NCBI GenBank assembly: GCA_020632795.1
Contig: JACKEV010000006.1
Coordinates: forward strand, 802,501 to 866,500
Length of the DNA stretch: 64,000 bases
DNA from: Alphaproteobacteria bacterium
Lineage (GTDB): Bacteria > Myxococcota_A > UBA796 > CAJQPC01
Direction of reading: 5' to 3'
Shown: piece after piece, positions 9,174-17,196 of the stretch
Numbering within the stretch: the first letter of the stretch is position 1
Layout: every line of letters begins with the position of its first letter
The notes under the pieces: model-generated
What the model was told of the DNA's origin: nothing
Database searches by the model: none
Seen by the model: the letters and a program-made list of their open reading frames with translations, nothing else
Program-made: the position numbers and the translations under genes

Positions 9174-10331
9174 TCATCCTTTGACGACGGGCATGAATGC
9201 TCGGAGGTTGTCAATGCAGGCCTGATAGCCCCACTTGACCTTTCGTACCAACTTCATGTCCACCAACACATTGAGATCACGGGAAATAGTCTTATCCGTC
9301 TTGGTCGCGTATGCAACAGCCAGTTCAGGTGAAAGGCGCCGAATGGCCTTCTTGGGGACCGGTTCGGATTGACTGGAGAGTGCAAATACCAGGGCTCGGC
9401 GGCGTTGCAGGGACGGTGAAGGCTGGCCCCTGAACTGGGCATAGACATAGCTCTCCCAAGTGACGGAGAGTTGCTGGCTCCTCACCCACTTCAACTGCTC
9501 TTGCAGCTGGTCTACAAATCCCTGGACTGCATAGAGGACGAAACCTGAAGGGTCTCGTCCACGACTAGCAAGCTCCAACCTTCGATAATATTCGCTTCGC
9601 GTCTCGTTGTAGTGGTTGCTCAGCAGATGTGCTGCTGGAGTCGGCACACCTGCTGAGAGGAGGATCTGGACCTCCAGGAGTCTGGCAGTGCGACCATTTC
9701 CATCCCCGAACGGGTGGATCCAGACGAAATAGAGGTGGGCCAGAACGGCTCGGAGGATGGCATAGTGCAGCGTCAGACGGGTCGGTACACCCTCATTGGA
9801 CCTGGCGAGCCAGGCGCAGAATTCGTCCACGAGTCTATGGTTGAAGCGCACGTCTGGTGCTCGATAGGATCCAACGCCAACATTGTGCTCCCTCAGTCGA
9901 CCTGGAAGCACGGACTCGCCCAACGGCAACCCCTCCAGTACTGCTGCGTTGAGGGCCTCCAGTTGGCCTGACGTCACCGGACCGTCCCACTCTGGGCCCA
10001 TCAGTTGGTTGCAGGCTGTGACGATATTGTCAATCTCCTGGCCGAGATACTCCTTTGAAGGTGGCAGACTCAGATCCTGCTCGATCCGTTTGCGCACCTC
10101 TTGCTCAGTGAGCGTGTTCCCCTCAATCGCGGTTGTCGCCTGGACTCCTTTCGTCAAGTAGATCCGATGCATCTCCTGGGCAACGTGTGGCATGAGCGGA
10201 ACGCCTGCGATGTGCTCACACTTGGACTTTGCTTCACCCAGGAGCATCCAGACTTCTGGTCCAAGGCGTTGGAGAATGGCGGGTGCATCAAAGTCAAGCC
10301 AGGGGTGAGAGTCCAACCATGGGAATTTCAT
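9174..10331 (-). CDS. Fic-family protein (AMPylase-type) with C-terminal winged helix
   Basis: The product carries a complete Fic core, HPFGDGNGRTAR (~206-217), with catalytic His, phosphate-binding loop and Arg. N-terminal to it is an inhibitory helix motif TTAIEGN (~66-72), so this is a class II, self-inhibited Fic with the inhibitory Glu. The C-terminal ~100 residues look like a winged-helix DNA-binding domain (SPELAVAYATKTDKTISRDL). Fic enzymes usually transfer AMP to protein hydroxyls. The ATG at 10331 is preceded by AAGGTGG; a TTG 18 bp upstream has no ribosome site. Base composition is clearly lower in GC than all neighbours, and the gene is alone between 16-bp direct repeats, so it was probably acquired. 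Autoregulation by the winged helix is inference. Confidence 0.9.
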   Translation of the reverse strand: MKFPWLDSHPWLDFDAPAILQRLGPEVWMLLGEAKSKCEHIAGVPLMPHVAQEMHRIYLTKGVQATTAIEGNTLTEQEVRKRIEQDLSLPPSKEYLGQEIDNIVTACNQLMGPEWDGPVTSGQLEALNAAVLEGLPLGESVLPGRLREHNVGVGSYRAPDVRFNHRLVDEFCAWLARSNEGVPTRLTLHYAILRAVLAHLYFVWIHPFGDGNGRTARLLEVQILLSAGVPTPAAHLLSNHYNETRSEYYRRLELASRGRDPSGFVLYAVQGFVDQLQEQLKWVRSQQLSVTWESYVYAQFRGQPSPSLQRRRALVFALSSQSEPVPKKAIRRLSPELAVAYATKTDKTISRDLNVLVDMKLVRKVKWGYQACIDNLRAFMPVVKG

Positions 10332-10338
10332 GTCCACC
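10331..10338. promoter_or_regulatory. extra half-site of the Fic upstream motif
   Basis: TGTCCACC, the same octamer as each arm of the inverted repeat at 10397-10418, lies directly at the Fic start codon (GGTGGACATG on the coding strand). A protein bound here would cover the ribosome site. Confidence 0.4.
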
Positions 10339-10396
10339 TTGATGTCCAAAGGTTTGTCTCAGAATAGATATGTCGACAAGGGTATTATTGTCCAAT

Positions 10397-10418
10397 GGTG
10401 GACATCGATTTGTCCACC
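10397..10418. promoter_or_regulatory. inverted repeat, probable operator of the Fic gene
   Basis: GGTGGACA-TCGATT-TGTCCACC is a perfect 8-bp inverted repeat with a 6-bp spacer, 66 bp upstream of the Fic ATG, in an AT-richer stretch. Reading toward Fic, TTGGAC followed 17 bp later by CATATC gives a weak promoter candidate just downstream of it. Confidence 0.6.
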
Positions 10419-10452
10419 TTTCAGACCCGTTCATGACCTCCTCGAAGCCCCA

Positions 10453-10468
10453 CCGTCAAGGGCGGATC
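10453..10468. repeat. 16-bp direct repeat, right boundary of Fic island
   Basis: This exact copy of the repeat at 9142-9157 overlaps the stop codon of the rhomboid-like gene (TGA at 10467-10469 on the minus strand). The island therefore joins at the 3' end of a host gene without disrupting it. Confidence 0.75.
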
Positions 10469-11600
10469 ACCACCGCTTCGCCCCGCTCAGGCCCCAGATC
10501 AGCGCCCCCACCGGGATCCCGGAGAGCCCGGCGACTCCCGAGAAGCCCGGCTCCTCGCCGCCGAGCTGCATCCCGGTCACCACCACGAGCAGCCCCACCA
10601 CCACCAGGGCCCCCACCCAGCACGGGAAGCGCACCCAGCGGATGGCGCTGTTGTCCGGGTCCCAGGTCCAGCCCCACCGCCGCCGGAAGTCCAGCATCAC
10701 GCCGATGCGGGCCTTGGGGTACCGCAAGGTGTAGTACGTCAGCGCGGCGGCCCCGGCCGCGGTGGAGCCCACCAGGGCGTACTCCGGGAAGGGGTCGAGC
10801 GCGGCGTGCACGACCCCGCCCAGCAGGAGCGCGGCGCCCACCAGGCCGGCGAAGCCCCCCAGCCCCAGGTCGTCCTCCACGTTGTCCGCGAACAGCAACA
10901 GCAGGTGGAGATCCAGGATCAGGTGGAGCGGGTCCTCGTGCATCAAGGCCCCGATGAAGACCTTGGGGCTCAGGCCCAGGAAGCTCTCCTCGGGCACCAT
11001 CGCGTAGCGGCCCACCCACGCGGGGTCGAACAGGGAGGGCCAGAACAGCACCGCCGTGAGCGCGGCAAGGCCCCAGGTCATCCAGGGGCGGGCGCGGCGC
11101 TCCGGCACGCCCTCTTCGAAGGGCACGCCCAGGTACATGGCCAGGGCGGCGCGGAAGCTGTCGTCGGGGGGCGCGCCGGTCTCGGCCTGCTCCCGGCGGG
11201 CGACGGCCCGGGCGTCCAGGCGGGCGACCGCGTGCAGCGCCGGGTCGGGCACGTCGGCACTCTGCGCCTCGGGGCTGGGGGCGGGCTTCGCGATGGTCTC
11301 CAGCTCGTCGGCGTCGAACCACAGGAGCTGGCAGCCCCGGCAGACGTCGATCTCCACGCCGCCGTCGGTGCGCACCACCGCCATCGGCTGCTGGCAGGAC
11401 GGGCAGGCCGGGCCGGCTCCCCTGCCCTGCTTCACCGCCTGGAGCCACAGCGCGGTGACCTGCTCCTTGGCGGCGACCTTGCGCAGCACCGTGACGTTGA
11501 CCGCGCGGCCCTTGCAGCCCGGGCAGACGAACGAGCGCAGATCGCCGGCCCGCATGGGCTGGAGGGGGACCCGGTCATGGGGACAGGACTGCGTCAGCAC
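10467..11600 (-). CDS. double zinc-ribbon plus rhomboid-like membrane protein
   Basis: The start is the GTG at 11600, 4 bp after the GalT-like gene's stop; the frame continues 88 codons upstream but only as a shadow of that gene. Residues 5-35 and 66-100 are zinc ribbons (CPHD, CPGC; then CPSC, CRGC with WFDADEL, a TFIIB-type ribbon). After a linker, residues ~175-375 form a six-helix membrane domain with rhomboid-like landmarks (HLILDLHLLLLFADNVEDDLG). The catalytic pieces are altered: the GxSG loop reads VGSTAAG (Ser279 possible) and the last helix has VAGLSG where the catalytic His should be. It is probably an inactive rhomboid relative. Last gene of a three-gene operon. Confidence 0.7.
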   Translation of the reverse strand: MLTQSCPHDRVPLQPMRAGDLRSFVCPGCKGRAVNVTVLRKVAAKEQVTALWLQAVKQGRGAGPACPSCQQPMAVVRTDGGVEIDVCRGCQLLWFDADELETIAKPAPSPEAQSADVPDPALHAVARLDARAVARREQAETGAPPDDSFRAALAMYLGVPFEEGVPERRARPWMTWGLAALTAVLFWPSLFDPAWVGRYAMVPEESFLGLSPKVFIGALMHEDPLHLILDLHLLLLFADNVEDDLGLGGFAGLVGAALLLGGVVHAALDPFPEYALVGSTAAGAAALTYYTLRYPKARIGVMLDFRRRWGWTWDPDNSAIRWVRFPCWVGALVVVGLLVVVTGMQLGGEEPGFSGVAGLSGIPVGALIWGLSGAKRW

Positions 11601-11604
11601 CCCG

Positions 11605-12525
11605 TCACGATACCGCGCGCAGGGCCTCCGCGGCGCGCTCGGGGGCCAGGCCGTGGCTGCGCCAGCCGGTGGCGGCCTCGATCGGCGGCGCGGGGTGCAG
11701 CCAGGGCGACACGTCGATCCGCCAGTGCCCGGGGATCGTGGGGTCGGAGACCCCGCTGAGGGCGATGGACACGGGGCGATCACCGAGCACCCGCCCGAGG
11801 CGCGCCAGGGTGCGGGCCAGGAGCGCGCCGAGCTGCTGGAGCGCGGCGTCCGGCGTGGCGTCAAACACGCCCTGGTGGGCCCGGGGGAGGACCCGGCAGG
11901 CGAAGGGCACCGCCGGGGCGAAGGGGCTGAGGGCCACGCCGACGGCGTCCTGCTCGATGAGGTGGGCGCGGTCGGTCAGGCGCGCGCAGGTGGGGCAGTC
12001 GGCGGGGTCGCGGTGGGCGGCGCGGTGCTGGCGCTCGACGGCGCTGAGCGTGGGGGTGGCCACGAGCTGGAGGCCGGCGTGCCCGTAGCGCCCGCCCGCC
12101 TCGGCCCGCCAGCCCATCGCCCACTGGAATCCCTGGAGGCGCCGATCGCCCCGCAGGTCCCGGATCCGCTCGGCGACGGCGGCCAGGGCGTCTCCCCAGG
12201 CCTGCTCCCCCATCGCGTAGGGGCTCTCGCCGTGGCGGGGCGTGGGCACGATCAGCTCGTGGGCCCCCAGGCCCGGCCGCCAGGTCCCGCCGCTGGCCCG
12301 GTGGACCGAGGCCCCGGCCTCCACCCGCAGGCCCGGTCGGCCCACCGGCACCGCCCGCGCCTCGCCGTGGTGGGCCAGGACGGGACCCCGCCAGGCGGCG
12401 CCGTCGGCGCACAGCGGGCAACCCTCCGGGCCGGGCAGCGGGGCCGGGGCCACGGGCAAGGCGAGGCGGTCGGGGGCCAGCAGGAGCACGGTGCCGTCGA
12501 TGGGGCAGGCCCGCAGCTCGCTCAC
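11605..12525 (-). CDS. GalT-like (HIT superfamily) protein lacking the catalytic HxH
   Basis: The 306-residue product has the GalT layout. There is an N-terminal CPLC zinc pair (~35-38), GLGAHELIVPTPRHG, a second CPTC pair, and the C-terminal HWRIDVSPWLHP...E segment with PERAAEALR. Galactose-1-phosphate uridylyltransferases use an HPHxQ nucleophile; the matching place here reads GHAGLQL, so the nucleophile His is missing or moved. The reaction is uncertain. The GTG start overlaps the GH57 stop (GTGA, 12522-12525), so it is coupled to the branching enzyme. The neighbourhood suggests glycan or glycogen metabolism. Confidence 0.75.
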   Translation of the reverse strand: MSELRACPIDGTVLLLAPDRLALPVAPAPLPGPEGCPLCADGAAWRGPVLAHHGEARAVPVGRPGLRVEAGASVHRASGGTWRPGLGAHELIVPTPRHGESPYAMGEQAWGDALAAVAERIRDLRGDRRLQGFQWAMGWRAEAGGRYGHAGLQLVATPTLSAVERQHRAAHRDPADCPTCARLTDRAHLIEQDAVGVALSPFAPAVPFACRVLPRAHQGVFDATPDAALQQLGALLARTLARLGRVLGDRPVSIALSGVSDPTIPGHWRIDVSPWLHPAPPIEAATGWRSHGLAPERAAEALRAVS

Positions 12526-14210
12526 GGGTCGTGCCACAGCGCCAGATCGACGTCCGGGAAGACGTCGTCGCAGGCCCGGGCCTCGGCCAGGATGGCCTCC
12601 TGGTAGGGGGCCAGGGTGCGGCCCTCGCCCACGTCCACGACCATGTCGCAGATCCGGTCGAACCGGGTGGCGTGCTGGGTGAAGCGCTTGATGCCGTAGT
12701 CCGGCGCGCCCTGGGTGTGGACGACGAAGGGCCAGTCGCTGGCCTGGAGCAGCAGCAGCTCGCGGCCAGCGTCCTCCAGCAGGCGGCGCAGCGCGGGGTC
12801 GTCCCGCCAGGGCTGGGCCAGGCACAGCGCGCCGAAGCGGTCCTCGGCCCGGTAGAGGACCTCCCACATCCAGCGCTGCCCGTCGTTGAACCAGACCCGG
12901 TGGTCGCCGCCCTCGCCCCAGGAGCCCTCGGGCAGCCAGGCGACCTTGTCGGCGGGGTGGTCGTCCAGGAAGGCGCCGGCCGTGGTGACCTCGACCTCAG
13001 GGTCGGCGTGCAGGGTGAGCAGCACGTCCCGCAGGAACAGCGGGCCCTCGTGCCACCAGTGGCCGAACAGCTCGGCGTCGAAGGGGGCGACCACCACCCC
13101 GTGCCGGCCGGTCTCGGCGCGGTGCCGCTTGAGGATGGAGCGCACCACCGCGCAGAAGTGCTGGGCGTGGGAGTAGACCGCGCCGGGGATGTCGTCGGGG
13201 TGGTAGCGATCCTTGTCCCCCAGGCCGGCGCGGGCCGAGGTGACCTTCCAGTAGCGCAGGCCGTTGTCGCCGTGCTTCTTGTGGAACTCCAGGTAGCGGC
13301 CGTCGGCGGGGTAACCGACCTGCCCCGACCACACCTGCTCGCTGACCTCGGGGTGGCGGGCGAAGACGGACACGCCCCGGGGGCTGCCCTCGGACGAGGC
13401 CAGGTGGGGCTCCAGGACGCTGCGCCAGGCCCGCTCGGTGTCCCAGCCGGCCTGATCCCAGCCGACCTTGCGGAAGCCCTCGGGGCCCAGCAGGCCCTCG
13501 GAGCGCAGGCCCCGGAACAGGTGGGCGTCGACGAAGGTGTACGCCACGCCCTCGTCGGCCAGCAGGCGGTCGGTGCCCTGGCGCAGGCGCGCGTCGCCGT
13601 GGACCGCCGGGGGGGTCCAGCTCCCGGCGGGTCGGTACGCGCACTCGGGCAGCCAGAACCCCCGGGGACGCTGCCCGAGGATGCGCTCGGAGCTGCGCAG
13701 GCCCTGGCGGATCTGGGCGCGGCAGGAGGCGTCGTGCAGCAGCAGCGGCTGGTAGCCGTGGGTGGCGCCCGAGGAGATCAGCTCCACCTCCCCGGCGCGC
13801 CATAGGGCGGCGAAGGCCCCGGGGAGATCGCGATCGATGGCCTCGAAGCGCTCGGCGAGGTCCATGAAGCGGTCGGCCTGGCGTCGGGCGAGGAACGCGA
13901 GGTGCGCATCCCCCCACTCCTGGAAGCTGCGCTCGTCGGCGTGGGCGCGCTGCTCCCGCTCGGCCAGCCACAGGGGGAGCCCCTCCTTGAAGGCGGGGTG
14001 GGCGAGCTGCTCGAGCAGGATCGGGGTCAGGCCCAGGGTGAGGTTGGCGGTGGCCCCGGCCTGGTGGCAGGCGTCGAGGACCTCCAGCAGAGGCAGCCAC
14101 GTCTCGGCGGCGGCCTCGTAGAGCCACTGCTCTCCGTGTGGCCAGCGGCCGTGCTTGAGCACGTAGGGCACATGCCCGTGCAGCACCAGCGCGAAGCTCC
14201 CAGCAGCCAT
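12522..14210 (-). CDS. GH57 family 1,4-alpha-glucan branching enzyme
   Basis: The 562-residue product matches the GH57 branching enzymes (TK1436, Rv3031 type). It has the opening LHGHVPYV, the nucleophile Glu in RGFWLPECAYRP, the acid/base Asp in APFDAELFGHWWHEG, and the C-terminal helical domain with LLLLQASDWPF. These enzymes form alpha-1,6 branches in alpha-glucans such as glycogen in the cytoplasm. The ATG at 14210 gives MAAGSFALVLHGH, the expected N-terminus; the frame runs further upstream without domain support. It heads the operon GH57, GalT-like, zinc-ribbon/rhomboid-like. Confidence 0.9.
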   Translation of the reverse strand: MAAGSFALVLHGHVPYVLKHGRWPHGEQWLYEAAAETWLPLLEVLDACHQAGATANLTLGLTPILLEQLAHPAFKEGLPLWLAEREQRAHADERSFQEWGDAHLAFLARRQADRFMDLAERFEAIDRDLPGAFAALWRAGEVELISSGATHGYQPLLLHDASCRAQIRQGLRSSERILGQRPRGFWLPECAYRPAGSWTPPAVHGDARLRQGTDRLLADEGVAYTFVDAHLFRGLRSEGLLGPEGFRKVGWDQAGWDTERAWRSVLEPHLASSEGSPRGVSVFARHPEVSEQVWSGQVGYPADGRYLEFHKKHGDNGLRYWKVTSARAGLGDKDRYHPDDIPGAVYSHAQHFCAVVRSILKRHRAETGRHGVVVAPFDAELFGHWWHEGPLFLRDVLLTLHADPEVEVTTAGAFLDDHPADKVAWLPEGSWGEGGDHRVWFNDGQRWMWEVLYRAEDRFGALCLAQPWRDDPALRRLLEDAGRELLLLQASDWPFVVHTQGAPDYGIKRFTQHATRFDRICDMVVDVGEGRTLAPYQEAILAEARACDDVFPDVDLALWHDP

Positions 14211-14314
14211 CGTCTGAGCCCTCTCTGAACCGCATCGACCGGCGGGCAGGGAAGGTAGCACGTCCCGGAGGTGTAGAATCCTCCCCTGTCTCGTTGCACA
14301 CCCGGAGACCCGCC

Positions 14315-15097
14315 GTGATCCAGCTTCTTCTGCCCCTGCTCGTCGCCCCGACCGCCCTCGCCGCCGAGGGCCTCGACTCCAAGGCCTGCGTGGCCACCGT
14401 CGACCAGGCTGGCGCGGGCGCGCCCCTCGATCCCAAGGCCCTGCGGAGCCTGGACGCGGCCTGCCTGGATCGGGTCCGCATGGCCTCCAAGGCTCGGCAC
14501 GGCATGAAGATGAAGGACGCCCCCGACAAGGAGTTCTTCTCCAGCCGGCCCTGGTATTCGCCGAACCCGGGCTACAACGACGGCCTGCTCCAGCCGGTGG
14601 ACCACGAGAACATCGAGAAGGCCACCCGCGCGGGCCAGGACGCGGCGGTCACCGCGGCCCTGACCTCGGGCGGCATCTACGCCGTCGGCCCGGCCTGCGC
14701 GACCCCCAACGCGGGCCCCTATACCGTGGTGTGCCTGGACGGAAGTCGCGCCCAGGTCCAGCTCACCGGGGTCACCGAGGTCAGCTCGGCCAGCGGGCCC
14801 ACCAACGAGTACAGCTTCACCACCGGCGCGGGCAACGTGGCCCCGGAGACGAAGGGCTGCGTGCTGGTCGCCGGCCGCCAGGGCGTGCGCGACGCCGCGG
14901 TCGCCGCGCCGCCGGCCTATGTGGACGCCCTCAAGGCGAAGTGCGGCGGCGGCTGCGACGCCCTGGCCGGCGACTTCGACGGCGACGGCGTCTTCGAAGG
15001 CATGACCTACTCGGGCAGCGGCAGCACGGTGAAGACGGTGCTGTACCGCGGGGACCAGCCGGCGGAGGTGGCGACGCTCTGCCAGTACAAGGGGTAG
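14315..15097 (+). CDS. exported YARHG-domain protein
   Basis: A GTG at 14315 with GGAGA 7 nt upstream gives a clean signal peptide (MIQLLLPLLVAPTALAAEG). Residues ~60-105 match the YARHG domain (ASKARHG ... FFSSRPWYSPNPGY ... DHENIEKA), an extracellular domain of unknown ligand. Four Cys residues in the C-terminal part (CVLV, CGGGCDAL) and a DFDGDGVFEG calcium-loop-like segment follow. The gene diverges from the GH57 branching enzyme and converges on the second GH57. Confidence 0.8.
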   Translation: MIQLLLPLLVAPTALAAEGLDSKACVATVDQAGAGAPLDPKALRSLDAACLDRVRMASKARHGMKMKDAPDKEFFSSRPWYSPNPGYNDGLLQPVDHENIEKATRAGQDAAVTAALTSGGIYAVGPACATPNAGPYTVVCLDGSRAQVQLTGVTEVSSASGPTNEYSFTTGAGNVAPETKGCVLVAGRQGVRDAAVAAPPAYVDALKAKCGGGCDALAGDFDGDGVFEGMTYSGSGSTVKTVLYRGDQPAEVATLCQYKG

Positions 15098-15123
15098 GTG
15101 GCGGGTCCGGTGGGGGGCATCCG

Positions 15124-17100
15124 TCACACCCACCACCCCTCCTCCACCGGCGTCAGCCGCACCGCGCCGTCGTCGGGATAGCGCGCGATCTCGGCCCCGC
15201 CGCGCAGCACCGCCAGGTGCAGGTGGCCCTCCACCGGGCCGTCGAGGGGCAGGAGCACGTCGGTGCAGGCCTCGGTGTGGGGCATGGCGCTGGCGGCGGG
15301 GTCGTAGGGCCAGCGCAGGACCTCGCGGTGCTCGCCCTGCCGGAGCACCAGCATCCACTCCGCGCCCTCGGGCTCGACCGGCGCGGGCTGGCGGTGCAGC
15401 AGGCGGAGGGCCAGCCCGCCCGGCGCCCAGCCCCAGAAGAGCGCGCGCAGGTGGCTCACCCCTTGGGCCATCGAGCCGCCGGGGCGGGAGCAGTCCAGGA
15501 AGCCCGCCCCCGCCCATGACCAGAAGTCCGCCGGGTTCGCGTCCATGGGCGGGTCCAGGGGGCGGATGGGCGGACGCAGGCCGGTGCCCTCGAACTCCTG
15601 GTCCTTGATGGGCAGCAGCAGGTTGTCCGGCGGGGGCTGCCCCAGGGCGCGCCAGGCGGCGGCCAGGTGCGCCCGGAACAGGCGGTCGAACTCCAGGGCG
15701 AAGGGCGTGGAGAACTCCCGCCCGTACCACCAGAACCAGTCGCTGCCCTCCGCGGCCAGGACGTGCTCCAGGGCGTCCGGCGGATCGCCCGCCTCGGCCA
15801 CCGCGTCGCGGGCCTCGGCCAGGGCCTGCCAGCCGACGCGATCCTCGGGGTCGCCGATCCAGATGGCGAAGTCGCTGTTGATCCAGCTCCCGGTGTGGAG
15901 GTGGGTGACCGCGCCCGCCGAGGGCAGCCCGCAGGCCTCCGAGAAGGTCACCGGCTGGACGCCCTTGGTGCCGGTCAGCCGCTCGCAGAGCCGCAGCAGG
16001 AAGCCCCGCCCCGCGTCGGGGTAGCTCTCCCAGGGGTTCTCGCCGTCCAGGGCCAGCACGACCAGCCCCTCGGCCTGCGCGCAGGCGCCGAGCAGGTCGT
16101 CCACCGCCGCCTCGGGGTCGACCCGGGCGTAGCGGAAGCCGATGCGATCGGAGAGGTCGTGGTCCCGGAAGAACCCGGTGATCCCGTGGCCGAGGTCCCA
16201 GGGGCCGCCGCGCGCCGGGCCGGTGCGCTGGGAGCGCCGCAGGTTGCCCTCGTCGCTGACCAGCCAGCGGAAGCCGGCCTCGGCGGCGAGGGGCAGAAGC
16301 TCCGGGCAGACCGCGCCCTCGGAGGGCCAGAGCCCGGAGATGTCGACGCCCACGGCCTCACGGACGCGCGCCCGTCCGCGTTGGAGCTGCAGCGCGGCGT
16401 CCTCGGGGCGGCTGAACCGGGGCAGATCTCCCTCCTGGAGCCGGGGCAGGCAGCGCAGGGCGTAGCGGGTGTCCATCACCAGCGGGAGGATGGGGTGGTA
16501 GGCGGCCGAGGCGCTGATCTCGACCTGCCCCTGGGTGGCGAGGCTCCTGTAGAGCGGGACCACGCTGCCCACCAGCCGCGCGCAGGCCGCGAGGAGCTGG
16601 CCTTTGTCCTCCTCGGTGTAGCCCCGGCCCCGCTCGGCCAGCTCGCGCAGGATCGGCTCGTCGGCCAGCCCGCTCCAGCCCACCCAGGCCAGGGTCGACC
16701 AGACCTGGAGGTCCCGGAAGTCCCCCACCCTTCGCAGCTCGCCGCGATCCTTGAGCGCCCGCAGCCGGGTGGCCCCCGGCCAGGCGTCGAACAGCGCGGG
16801 GTGGCCGGCGATGAAGGTGCGCAGGAGGGTGGCCCGCTCGGCGGCGCTCAGGGCGTCCGCGGACTTGCGGGTGAGGGCCAGGTGGGGGTCGTCACCGCCC
16901 TCGGCGTACCACTGGAGCTGATCGAGCAGCGAGGGCACGAGGTTCACCGTCATCGGGCAGCCGGTGCGCCGGATGGCCTCGGCGAGGTCGCGGTAGCCCC
17001 GCAGAGCGTGCAGACGGGCCCAGGGCATGGTGGGCCGGCCGCGCTCCGGGTCGCGATAATCGGGCTGGTGGTGGTGCCAGAGCAGGGCGATCCGGATCAT
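15124..17100 (-). CDS. GH57 glycoside hydrolase (amylase/pullulanase-like)
   Basis: The 658-residue product opens with the GH57 signature IALLWHHHQPDY. The nucleophile region is ISGLWPSEGAVCPE and the acid region LVVLALDGENPWESY. Further on, HTGSWINSDFAIWIG is the pattern seen in GH57 amylopullulanase-like proteins, followed by a helical bundle and a C-terminal beta domain (~560-658). No signal peptide is visible, so it is probably cytoplasmic and acts on internal alpha-glucan. It is a different GH57 subfamily from the branching enzyme 3 kb away. The substrate is not settled. Confidence 0.9.
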   Translation of the reverse strand: MIRIALLWHHHQPDYRDPERGRPTMPWARLHALRGYRDLAEAIRRTGCPMTVNLVPSLLDQLQWYAEGGDDPHLALTRKSADALSAAERATLLRTFIAGHPALFDAWPGATRLRALKDRGELRRVGDFRDLQVWSTLAWVGWSGLADEPILRELAERGRGYTEEDKGQLLAACARLVGSVVPLYRSLATQGQVEISASAAYHPILPLVMDTRYALRCLPRLQEGDLPRFSRPEDAALQLQRGRARVREAVGVDISGLWPSEGAVCPELLPLAAEAGFRWLVSDEGNLRRSQRTGPARGGPWDLGHGITGFFRDHDLSDRIGFRYARVDPEAAVDDLLGACAQAEGLVVLALDGENPWESYPDAGRGFLLRLCERLTGTKGVQPVTFSEACGLPSAGAVTHLHTGSWINSDFAIWIGDPEDRVGWQALAEARDAVAEAGDPPDALEHVLAAEGSDWFWWYGREFSTPFALEFDRLFRAHLAAAWRALGQPPPDNLLLPIKDQEFEGTGLRPPIRPLDPPMDANPADFWSWAGAGFLDCSRPGGSMAQGVSHLRALFWGWAPGGLALRLLHRQPAPVEPEGAEWMLVLRQGEHREVLRWPYDPAASAMPHTEACTDVLLPLDGPVEGHLHLAVLRGGAEIARYPDDGAVRLTPVEEGWWV

Positions 17101-17196
17101 CTGGCCCTCGGCGGGTTACGTGAGTCGACTCCGGAGCTGTGTATCCGGGCGAGGCTGCGTCGTCGGGGCGCGGCCGGACCGTCAAGCGGATGTCGA

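Noticed and set aside
11601..11864. An 88-residue extension of the zinc-ribbon/rhomboid-like protein
   Set aside because: It reads as Pro/Arg/Ser-rich shadow of the GalT-like gene, and a GTG right after that gene's stop gives the first zinc ribbon.
15667..17196. A long N-terminal extension of the WD40 frame
   Set aside because: It is the shadow of the second GH57 gene on the other strand; propeller repeats begin only at the ATG at 17197.
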